Part shown: positions 1 through 5,406 of the stretch, in pieces
How the letters are laid out: each line of letters opens with the position of its first letter
Position numbering within the stretch: the first letter of the stretch is position 1
Assembly: GCA_964441705.1 (NCBI GenBank)
Contig: CAYTWF010000103.1
Span: 1 to 5,406 of the forward strand
DNA length: 5,406 nt
Direction: 5' to 3'
From: Eshraghiella sp964441705
GTDB taxonomy: Bacteria; Bacillota; Clostridia; Lachnospirales; Lachnospiraceae
Program-made: the position numbers and the translations under genes
Notes under the pieces: generated by a model
Database searches by the model: none
What the model saw: only the letters and a program-made list of their open reading frames with translations
Told to the model about the DNA's origin: nothing

Positions 1-70
1 TCATGGCAAAAATGGATGGTATTCCCAACGCACCAAGCCATGTAATGAGTTCCATAATCTTTTCACTCAT
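1..70 (-). CDS. Holin-like short membrane protein, N-terminal 23 codons (partial, 3' end outside window)
   Basis: The ATG at 70 opens a frame that runs off the left edge. It reads MSEKIMELITWLGALGIPSI followed by FAM: a short charged start, then an uninterrupted hydrophobic segment (about residues 6-23) containing the motif W-L-x-x-L-G-[IV]-P-S-x-F. Short proteins of about 100 aa with this start, one N-terminal membrane helix and a charged helical tail follow the tail-tip genes in many Lachnospiraceae prophages and are often treated as holin-like or lysis-associated. A strong GGGAGG 7 bases upstream makes the start convincing. The place after the last tail gene fits the beginning of the lysis block. 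Only 23 residues are visible, so it could be another small membrane protein; the holin role is inference. Confidence 0.6.
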   Translation of the reverse strand, partial: MSEKIMELITWLGALGIPSIFAM

Positions 71-77
71 GAGCCTT

Positions 78-83
78 CCTCCC
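78..83 (-). promoter_or_regulatory. Ribosome binding site (GGGAGG) for the holin-like gene
   Basis: AAGGGAGG on the minus strand, 7 bases before the ATG at 70. It is the strongest signal in the 59-base gap after the propeller-like gene and supports the start of the last, truncated gene. Confidence 0.8.
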
Positions 84-129
84 TTCAAATTTTTGCATAA
101 TAAAAGCACCTACCATTTCTGATAGATGC

Positions 130-1530
130 TTACTCTTCCTGTAAGATATATGTGATTTTCATTGTCTTATCTGCCGTCTTCGTAACAGGGGTATCAAGAT
201 TATTGATGGTAGCCAAATAGTTACAAAACATATACCAACCTGCTGTAGACCAAGTTCCATAATCAGCAAAATATAATAGCTTATTGTTTCTAACGGGTGT
301 TATATGCAACCAGTTACTTGTATTGAAAAATGATTGACACTCCGGGGGCATGATTTCATTTGTAAGCAAATCTGCAATAAGTACTTGGTCATTTCCATTT
401 TCAAAATACACTCTGTCATTGATTACAAATTTTGCTGCACCATTTATTGAACTACAATTTGTTCTCTTAAACTCTGTGATATTTGCCGGATTAGAAATCT
501 GAATCTTATAAAGGTCGTATGGGGAATCATATTTCTTAATGAGAAGATAGCCACTTGCAACAAACATCTGCCAACAGCTGTCAGTTCGCAGATTTGTATT
601 TGCTGTGTTTGGAACTTCGTACTGTTTCACTTTCCATGTGTCAACCTTAATCTCTGTTACCAGCACACTTCCATTCGTTGGAACAAAATAATTACTTGTA
701 CAGCAAAAATAAACACAATCATTCGATGGGTCATAGTTAATGCTCCAGTAACCAATTGTTAATGGTATCGAAAGTTCTGCAACCTCAATCTCTTCAATCA
801 GAGGCTTGGTTCTATATTCATCATCGAGAATTGATACCGACTTTAAATAGGTTCTTCTCTTTGTGATGTGAATATGCGTATTATCAACAACCTTCAAATA
901 ATATGCACAGTCCTTTTCTTTATCAATTAAGAAAATAAGTTCTGTTTTTCCAACAGTCATTCCCGAATGAGTACTGCTCGTATTTGCCCCGGTATGATTC
1001 GGATGCACATACTGTAAATTATCCTCGCAGATACCCTGCATCAACGGATAATCTCTGGTATAGACAGCATTCTTACTCCCATATGATGTAAAACCACCAT
1101 GTTTGTGAGTAAGACAGACACTTGCAATCGTTCCATTTGCCTGACTCGTTGCAAAATCATAAACATACTTTACATATCTGTCCTTGAGATTAATCTCCGA
1201 CTCCGTCTGATTGAATCCACCTCGAAAGGTATTCTTTGTATTATTCTGCACACCATAAGCCGCACATCCAATAAGGTTTGCATCTGCTGGTGGATAATAG
1301 TCATCCGGGTTTTCAGGTATTTCTTTATCAAAACACAGAATACCTCCAAGCAACTTTTCGTAGTAAGGAACGAAATCCACAAAATATCTGGATGGCCTCT
1401 GTGATAACCCAAGAGGAGTAAAAATATCCTTAAGTGCATTTGTGACCATGTTGTGGTTCTCAAATACCTCGACTTCTCCTGTATTAACATCGGTAAGTTC
1501 AATTCTTGTTGTTCCTTTAAGATTTGCCAT
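130..1530 (-). CDS. Beta-propeller-like tail tip protein, candidate receptor-binding protein (about 466 aa)
   Basis: Probably the outermost tail-tip or side-fibre protein and the best candidate for host recognition. Numbered from the ATG at 1530, residues 1-35 (MANLKGTTRIELTDVNTGEV, then ENHNMVTNAL) match a conserved N-terminal motif of Clostridia phage tail proteins ('KG.T.IEL.DV.TGEVE..E..NMVTNAL'), probably the anchor to the tail. A variable region follows, rich in Asn, Tyr and Gly, with a His-rich patch (CLTHKHGGF, 139-147; YVHPNHTGANTSSTH, 174-188). From about residue 200 there are blade-like units: LIFLIDKEKDCAYYLKVV, WSINYDPSNDCVYFCC, WQMFVASGYLLIKKYD, AAKFVINDRVYFENG and WLHITPVRNNKLLYF, each a strand, a turn and an aromatic strand as in beta-propellers. 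The C-terminus (ATINNLDTPVTKTADKTMKI, then TYILQEE) is also a recurring tail-protein ending. An ATG at 1545 would add MEMMT but lacks a ribosome binding site. The gene overlaps the 366-aa gene. Receptor binding is inference. Confidence 0.72.
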   Translation of the reverse strand: MANLKGTTRIELTDVNTGEVEVFENHNMVTNALKDIFTPLGLSQRPSRYFVDFVPYYEKLLGGILCFDKEIPENPDDYYPPADANLIGCAAYGVQNNTKNTFRGGFNQTESEINLKDRYVKYVYDFATSQANGTIASVCLTHKHGGFTSYGSKNAVYTRDYPLMQGICEDNLQYVHPNHTGANTSSTHSGMTVGKTELIFLIDKEKDCAYYLKVVDNTHIHITKRRTYLKSVSILDDEYRTKPLIEEIEVAELSIPLTIGYWSINYDPSNDCVYFCCTSNYFVPTNGSVLVTEIKVDTWKVKQYEVPNTANTNLRTDSCWQMFVASGYLLIKKYDSPYDLYKIQISNPANITEFKRTNCSSINGAAKFVINDRVYFENGNDQVLIADLLTNEIMPPECQSFFNTSNWLHITPVRNNKLLYFADYGTWSTAGWYMFCNYLATINNLDTPVTKTADKTMKITYILQEE

Positions 1531-2617
1531 CGTCATCATCTCCATTTCTATAATTCATAACAAAGGTTGTAAGAGTTGCATCACCATCAAGCCAAAATCT
1601 AAATGTAATTGTTTTGTCCTCTAAAAGACCTGCATACATTTCATCAAGGTCTGATGTCAAAAAGTCTGCCATCAGTATTTCCTCTGTAAATGTTTCGCCT
1701 AAATCAAAACTGTGCTGTTCCGTCACATTCCCAGTATACTCTGCATTCAGAGACTTAATACCAAGAACCGTTCCATCTGACAAATCTGCCAAACATTCAA
1801 TATACTGCTTCGGTGGTGTCCCTGTGATTACAGCATTAAGAGGAAAGGCTCTCGTTTCACTCCAGCTAAATATCCTCGGAACATCAAGTTCCTTAATCAA
1901 ATCCCACATAGGCATCTTTGCAAATCCCTTTGTTTTGAAAAGAAGGGCATTTAGTTTTGTTTCTTCAAGAAGAACAAGCACATCCTCTTTTTCTTCACTT
2001 TCTTCATTGATTACCTGTGTTTCCACCGTGTAGATTTGATTTGCACTATCCATAATCAAAAGCTTGAATGGAACGACCAGATCATTCGTATGGTATTTAA
2101 CATCGTATGTCTTTGGCTCTGGATAATACTGAAATGTGATATCCGGCGAAGATGCAGTCGGCTTTGAATAGGAATAAACTTTGTCCGCTGTAAAATCAAA
2201 TATTCCATCATAGCAAAGGACTGGTACTTCCACCATATGAAGTGAAATGTCCCCTGTGTCCCACAAGAGCAAATCATACTTAATCTGATAGTCTTGTCCT
2301 GACTGATTATAATGAGACCAGCCTTCCCATCTGATTTTGATAAATCGATAATAACTGTAAAGTGTCCCCTCTTCTCTGTACAAAGAACGCATTCTTGAAT
2401 CCCTGTTATCAATTCGAAGATGGACTGCATCCGCTCCAAATCCCCAATAGGAATCACCATGTACATAAATGGTATTTACCTGATTTCCATTAAATTTAAA
2501 ATAATCAGCACCACTGATTCCAATGGTGCCTCCATCATAATTATTGCTATCCTGCAAAAGGCAGGTCATATTTGTAATGCCCGCCGCGAAGATTTCATTT
2601 ATACTATCATAATTCAT
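1517..2617 (-). CDS. Tail-tip protein with nidogen-like N-terminal beta domain (366 aa)
   Basis: A structural protein, probably attached to the tail tip below the hub; the precise function is unknown. Residues 1-130 form the recognisable part: DGGTIGISGADYFKFNG (28-44), TIYVHGDSYWGFGADAVHLRIDNRD (49-73), LYREEGTLYSYYRFIKIRWEGW (79-100) and YDLLLWDTGDISLHMVEVP (114-132). This series of aromatic-rich strands resembles nidogen-like (NIDO-type) beta domains, and similar proteins occur next to hub genes in Lachnospiraceae prophages. Residues 170-200 hold a short strand-turn motif (FKLLIMDSANQIYTVETQV), followed by an acidic segment (NEESEEKEDVLVLLEE, 204-219). The C-terminal part (220-358) is a second mixed domain (MPMWDLIKELDVPRIFSWSE, then two beta runs). 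The protein ends in an acidic tail, GDDDDGKS, encoded where the next gene's start region overlaps. The start overlaps the hub stop as ATGA. No signal peptide or membrane segment is seen. Family resemblance is from memory; role in adsorption is inference. Confidence 0.7.
   Translation of the reverse strand: MNYDSINEIFAAGITNMTCLLQDSNNYDGGTIGISGADYFKFNGNQVNTIYVHGDSYWGFGADAVHLRIDNRDSRMRSLYREEGTLYSYYRFIKIRWEGWSHYNQSGQDYQIKYDLLLWDTGDISLHMVEVPVLCYDGIFDFTADKVYSYSKPTASSPDITFQYYPEPKTYDVKYHTNDLVVPFKLLIMDSANQIYTVETQVINEESEEKEDVLVLLEETKLNALLFKTKGFAKMPMWDLIKELDVPRIFSWSETRAFPLNAVITGTPPKQYIECLADLSDGTVLGIKSLNAEYTGNVTEQHSFDLGETFTEEILMADFLTSDLDEMYAGLLEDKTITFRFWLDGDATLTTFVMNYRNGDDDDGKS
1540..1543 (-). promoter_or_regulatory. 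Ribosome binding site (GGAG) favouring the start at 1530
   Basis: GGAG on the minus strand is 9 bases before the ATG at 1530. The upstream in-frame ATG at 1545 is itself part of the ATGGAG string and has only AT-rich sequence before it (TTATGAATTATAGAA), with no Shine-Dalgarno. The site lies inside the last codons of the 366-aa gene. Confidence 0.6.
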
Positions 2618-4773
2618 ACGCTAAATTCCACTCCTTTCACACCATCAAATGATGAAATGTCAATGGTAAGGCATTCAAGGTATCCTTCCTCTGTTTCCAT
2701 CGTCTCTGCTGTCTGTTTCTCACTTGTTGTTACTTTCAGTTCAAATCTACCACTTGTAATATCTACCTCTTCCGGGTAGATAACTGCAGTATTTGCTGTG
2801 TTAACCAAAAGCAGTGGTCGATACTTAGTCAAGTGTCCATTCACTTCAATTTCAGATACATCCGCAAGGAATGAAGTATCAATGGTAAGTTCCTCTGAAA
2901 AACCTCTATCAAGAGAATCCGGCTCGGAATCTAAAATATACCTTGTACGAAGAAGGAACTGCTCATTACTGTTAATCGTAATGAACCCGTTGTATTTTGG
3001 AAAACCTCTAACCGATGTAAGCACATAAGTACGAAGAATTTCTGCAATCCACGTTCTATCGGTAAAGCTATCAACAAAGAAGTTTGTCTTTGTAATCGCA
3101 ATGTTACCAATAGACTGGGTAACTCCATTATTCTTTCTTTGTGGGAGGATAACGGTGGCCTTATCCTCAAATGAATCAACCATGAATGACTTATCTCCAA
3201 CAGGGATAAATCCAATATTCTGATTAATATTGATGCGACCATTCCAGTCTCCGATACCTGCCGCCAAACCCTGTCCACTAATGGTTGCTCTTATCTGTGT
3301 TTCCCCAATGGTTATGGATCCATGAGAAATCTTAAGGTACATGGAAAATGTATTCGAACTGTTCTCAATAACCTTTGATATAGGAAAAAACAAAGTAACG
3401 ATATGCTTTCCATACAGACAGGTCTTAGTCGGCATAAATCCGTCAATCGTTTCATTATTCATTTTATAAACAACGGAAAGTTCAGACATTTCTTCCGGCT
3501 CTTCACCGTCTGGCTTTATCACCTCTAATAGCATTTCGCATTGAAATGCAGCCGTGGTATCTTCCGTTGCCGTAAAATCAATATCCATTACATTTGTAAG
3601 TGACTGTCCTACTACAAACGGACTGACATTTACAAAGTTATAAATAATGGTCTTACCGCTTTCCATAGAATTGATAAGACCAGAGATATTTTTGTCATTT
3701 TTGCTTTTTGCCCCGGCAAGCCTTGGGTTCTTGCCCACGCACTTGATGGATTCCTTTCCATTTATTTTATACTCAATGCTTGTGATACACGAAAGTTTGC
3801 TCTCATCTGCATGGCCACCCGTACATTTGATAATGTCTCCCGGTTCGAGTGCCGGATTACCAATCGTATTACTGTCAAAAGGCAGATAGTTTATCTTCTG
3901 CAAAGCCGTCAGTATTTCACGGAGCATTCTTTCTCTTGTGGCTTTCAAGCCAAATTGCATCAGTGGATTCACGCCAAGATTCATTGTGAGTGCATCATCC
4001 GTTTCCATTGCAATATACTCGGAGGTCTGTGCCATTTGGTTTGTGGATGATACGGCCGTATACCTTGTAACAAAGTCTGAATAACTACTATCAAATCTTG
4101 CTACCTGTGGCACTTCCCATAAAGGTTTATTCTCATAATGCTTGATGACAAGTCTGCCGTATCTGTCAATCTGACAAAAACCTCCAAGTACCTGTGCAAC
4201 ATAGAAAATCAAATCTCTGAATGTTTCGATATCATTATCTGCGTAAATACCAAGTGTCATTTTGCCATTCGGCATAGCACTTATTTCATTAACAGTCTGT
4301 GCCATTTCTACCTTACAAGAATCACAGGCAACTTTCAAAAACTGATAAGGTGTACCACTTGATGATTCAAGTTCTAAGGTCTTATCAAATCGGAGCATAT
4401 AATCATACCCCTTAAGTTCCAAAGTCTTAATCTTTCGGTTAGCCTCTGAAACCTCATAAATCCCCATCGGTATGGTTTCAACAACGCCATCTGACAGGGT
4501 AAGTGAATAATATATTTTTACAGTGGCATCATATAAAGAATATCTGTCAATCTGAGAATAAAGGGATAGCCCAAACTCGGCAGCATATACTGTTCCAAGT
4601 TCAATCTCTGTATCGGAACAGCATTGCCATTTGATATATCCAGATCCTTTTACGATATCCTTGGATGTGAAATCATAGTTTTTCCCACCCTTGGTGGTAA
4701 TCGTGCCGTGCCACTCATATTTCCTTGTATTCTGCTTTATCGCATTTCTGAATTTTTCAGATACAGCAAACAC
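2614..4773 (-). CDS. Tail-tip hub / Tal-like minor structural protein (719 aa, GTG start)
   Basis: Likely the baseplate hub that closes the tail tube below the tape measure and carries the host-contact proteins. Residues 1-350 look like the hub fold of gp27/Tal-type proteins: an N-terminal mixed beta region (KYEWHGTITTKGG, DIVKGSGYIKWQC, MGIYEVSEANRKIKTLELKG), a middle domain (DNDIETFRDLIFYVAQVLGG, then CQIDRYGRLVIKHY), and the segment GNPALEPGDII...SCITSIEYKINGKESIKCVGKNP (305-350), which resembles Clostridia phage minor structural proteins. A polar linker (351-372, AGAKSKNDKNISGLINSM) leads to a long beta-rich C-terminal half. That half holds an acidic loop (PDGEEPEEMSE, 421-431) and a diverged repeat with the core F-x-VDSF-x-D-[KR] at 530-538 and 565-573. 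I see no peptidase, lysozyme or amidase motif, so it is probably a hub without lytic activity. GTG is used as start with a strong Shine-Dalgarno 7 bases upstream. The TGA stop overlaps the next ATG (ATGA). Confidence 0.8.
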   Translation of the reverse strand: MFAVSEKFRNAIKQNTRKYEWHGTITTKGGKNYDFTSKDIVKGSGYIKWQCCSDTEIELGTVYAAEFGLSLYSQIDRYSLYDATVKIYYSLTLSDGVVETIPMGIYEVSEANRKIKTLELKGYDYMLRFDKTLELESSSGTPYQFLKVACDSCKVEMAQTVNEISAMPNGKMTLGIYADNDIETFRDLIFYVAQVLGGFCQIDRYGRLVIKHYENKPLWEVPQVARFDSSYSDFVTRYTAVSSTNQMAQTSEYIAMETDDALTMNLGVNPLMQFGLKATRERMLREILTALQKINYLPFDSNTIGNPALEPGDIIKCTGGHADESKLSCITSIEYKINGKESIKCVGKNPRLAGAKSKNDKNISGLINSMESGKTIIYNFVNVSPFVVGQSLTNVMDIDFTATEDTTAAFQCEMLLEVIKPDGEEPEEMSELSVVYKMNNETIDGFMPTKTCLYGKHIVTLFFPISKVIENSSNTFSMYLKISHGSITIGETQIRATISGQGLAAGIGDWNGRININQNIGFIPVGDKSFMVDSFEDKATVILPQRKNNGVTQSIGNIAITKTNFFVDSFTDRTWIAEILRTYVLTSVRGFPKYNGFITINSNEQFLLRTRYILDSEPDSLDRGFSEELTIDTSFLADVSEIEVNGHLTKYRPLLLVNTANTAVIYPEEVDITSGRFELKVTTSEKQTAETMETEEGYLECLTIDISSFDGVKGVEFSV
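2631..2634 (-). promoter_or_regulatory. Weak, distant ribosome binding site (GGAG) for the 366-aa gene
   Basis: AAAGGAG on the minus strand, 13 bases before the ATG at 2617, which is longer than the usual 5-9. The ATG overlaps the hub's TGA, so initiation probably depends on ribosomes that have just terminated on the hub. Confidence 0.45.
3034..3228 (-). repeat. Diverged protein-level repeat in the C-terminal half of the hub
   Basis: Residues about 516-543 and 554-580 of the hub share the pattern N-I-(9 to 12 residues)-F-[MF]-VDSF-[ET]-D-[KR] followed by a strand ending in IL. The two VDSF cores are 35 residues apart (core codons 3186-3160 and 3081-3055). The codons differ (GATTCATTT against GATAGCTTT), so it is an old duplication or a structural repeat, not recent DNA slippage. 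Confidence 0.55.
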
Positions 4774-4780
4774 GATTCCA

Positions 4781-4786
4781 CCTCCT
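4781..4786 (-). promoter_or_regulatory. Strong ribosome binding site (AGGAGG) that fixes the GTG start of the hub gene
   Basis: AGGAGGTGG on the minus strand, with AGGAGG ending 7 bases before the GTG at 4773. The AG of the upstream TAG stop forms the first two bases of the site. The next in-frame Met of the hub is residue 103, so this site decides the start. Confidence 0.85.
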
Positions 4787-5147
4787 AAAATTCCTTAAGT
4801 TCAAATGATACTTTCCATAGTCCCTTACGGGATGTGTCCTTTTCAAGGCTTGCTTTGAAGCCGTCAATATACATTTCAGTCTGCTTTACCTCTAGTTCTG
4901 TCGTATCAAAATAGGTAACATCAATCTTACTCAGCTTTGAATATGCAGACAGTTTCTTAAGCCAAGTGGCAGTCACAGAAAAAGAGACTGAAATGTTAAC
5001 CACTCCAGTCCTTACCAAATCTCTCTGTGTTGTTCCTGCCTCTGTTTCTCCCGAAGAATCTGCCTCCACATTTGTAAGAGAAATGCCATAGGAATCCGGG
5101 GTAGGTATGTTTTCATATCCAAACTTCAGATACTGTACAAATGCCAT
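4785..5147 (-). CDS. DUF6711-like small phage tail protein in the Dit slot
   Basis: A 120-residue protein between the tape measure and the tail-tip hub. It begins MAFVQYLKFGYENIPTPDSY, continues with a Thr/Glu-rich loop (residues 29-45), a beta strand pair (VVNISVSFSVTATW, 49-62), a short helix (LKKLSAYSKL, 63-72), then strands IDVTYFD (75-81) and EMYIDGFKASL (91-101), and ends GLWKVSFELKEF. The order (P-x-P-x-x-Y near the start, W-plus-helix in the middle, VTYFD, MY, and a final W-x-x-x-F-x-L-x-E) resembles proteins I know as DUF6711, short structural proteins found beside tape-measure genes in Firmicute phages. Its place fits a distal tail or tail-tube-cap role, but it is about half the length of a canonical Dit and has no visible carbohydrate-binding insertion. 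The start is supported by GGAGG 9 bases upstream; its TAG stop overlaps the next gene's ribosome binding site. Tail location is fairly sure, the exact role is inference. Confidence 0.75.
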   Translation of the reverse strand: MAFVQYLKFGYENIPTPDSYGISLTNVEADSSGETEAGTTQRDLVRTGVVNISVSFSVTATWLKKLSAYSKLSKIDVTYFDTTELEVKQTEMYIDGFKASLEKDTSRKGLWKVSFELKEF

Positions 5148-5149
5148 AC

Positions 5150-5406
5150 TTATCTACCTCCACTTCTTAAATTCACTCTCTGCTGTGCATTAACAATAAT
5201 CTCATCAATCATAGTTCCACCAATATAAACCGGGATGACGGTATCTCCACCATTTGTATTCATATTGGCAAAAACCTCACGGATTGCTCCCACAATGCTT
5301 GCCGTGTTCTGGGCAGATGAATTTGATGTATTTTCCATTGCAGCCGAGGTTGCATTCACATTCGGATTGATTACCATATCCTGTGACACCCCTTCCACCG
5401 CTTTAG
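5150..5406 (-). CDS. Tail tape-measure protein, C-terminal end (partial, 5' end outside window)
   Basis: This is the last part of a phage tail tape-measure protein, which spans the tail tube lumen and fixes tail length. The frame is open to the right edge (the codons AAA GCG precede the GTG at 5398), so that GTG is an internal valine codon and not a start. What is visible is an Asn/Ser/Ala-rich stretch (NPNVNATSAAMENTSNSS), a short helix (IVGAIREVFANM), and the terminal motif VIPVYIGGTMIDEIIVNAQQ followed by RVNLRSGGR. The pattern 'IPVYIG...IDEIIV.A..R...RSGGR' is typical of tape-measure C-termini in Clostridia siphophages. The position directly upstream of small tail-tip genes agrees. The TAA stop lies 2 bases before the next ATG, and the final Gly-Gly codons carry the next gene's ribosome binding site. 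The coiled-coil and membrane parts of the protein are outside the window, so the call rests on the C-terminus and context. Confidence 0.8.
   Translation of the reverse strand, partial: KAVEGVSQDMVINPNVNATSAAMENTSNSSAQNTASIVGAIREVFANMNTNGGDTVIPVYIGGTMIDEIIVNAQQRVNLRSGGR
5157..5161 (-). promoter_or_regulatory. Ribosome binding site (GGAGG) for the 120-aa tail gene
   Basis: GGAGG on the minus strand sits inside the last codons of the tape-measure gene, 9 bases before the ATG at 5147. It supports that start and shows that the two genes are translated from the same message. Confidence 0.75.

Noticed and set aside
71..129. Promoter or terminator in the only noticeable gap
   Set aside because: No GC-rich hairpin followed by a T-run and no convincing -35/-10 pair could be found in the 59 bases; only the ribosome binding site is clear.
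130..1530. Diversity-generating retroelement target in the last tail protein
   Set aside because: I see no C-type-lectin-like variable end, no template repeat and no reverse transcriptase in the window; the C-terminus is a common conserved tail motif.
1099..2033. Plus-strand open frames (1099-1404, 1442-1624, 1614-2033)
   Set aside because: They lie wholly opposite convincing minus-strand tail genes, have low-complexity or Ser-rich composition, and no fitting ribosome binding site or family resemblance.
1170..3278. Minus-strand alternative frames 1170-1502, 2056-2466 and 2931-3278
   Set aside because: Out-of-frame readings inside well supported genes on the same strand, with no own start signal.
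2420..4362. Plus-strand open frames opposite the hub and 366-aa genes (2420-2779, 2798-3028, 3647-3889, 3811-4050, 4138-4362)
   Set aside because: Shadows of the hub and 366-aa genes; their sequences do not look like folded proteins and no plus-strand gene chain exists.
5150..5398. An independent 82-aa gene starting at the GTG at 5398
   Set aside because: The frame is open upstream to the window edge, no Shine-Dalgarno is visible before the GTG, and the sequence matches a tape-measure C-terminus.
1..5406. CRISPR array, tRNA, insertion sequence or anti-phage defence gene
   Set aside because: No regularly spaced repeats, cloverleaf-like sequence, terminal inverted repeats or transposase were seen, and the whole window is filled with tail and lysis-region genes.

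Overview
The window is a piece of a long-tailed (siphovirus-type) phage or prophage tail module. All genes lie on the minus strand, so the biological order runs from high to low coordinates. Moderate-low GC, strong GGAGG-type ribosome binding sites and the look of the tail proteins suggest a phage of a Firmicute, most likely a gut Clostridia/Lachnospiraceae-type host. The host is inferred from protein resemblance only. No integrase, attachment site or host gene is visible, so prophage and free phage cannot be told apart.

Layout in transcription order: (1) the C-terminal 82+ residues of the tail tape-measure protein, cut by the right edge (5406-5150); (2) a 120-aa DUF6711-like protein in the slot where a distal tail (Dit) gene is usually found (5147-4785); (3) a 719-aa tail-tip hub/Tal-like minor structural protein with a GTG start (4773-2614); (4) a 366-aa tail-tip protein with a nidogen-like N-terminal beta domain (2617-1517); (5) a tail protein of about 466 aa with a conserved N-terminal anchor motif, beta-propeller-like repeats and a conserved C-terminal motif, the best receptor-binding candidate (1530-130); (6) the first 23 codons of a short holin-like membrane protein, cut by the left edge (70-1), where the lysis genes probably begin.

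The genes are packed as one transcription unit: gaps are 2 and 11 bases, two junctions overlap, and the only real gap is 59 bases before the holin-like gene. No promoter or terminator was found. The tape measure sets tail length and ends at the tip; the 120-aa protein and the hub would close the tube; the 366-aa and propeller-like proteins would decorate the tip and contact the host. Known family resemblance supports a structural role for all of them, but exact positions in the virion are inference. No wholly new system is evident. The most interesting parts are the non-canonical Dit slot and the two poorly described tip proteins.
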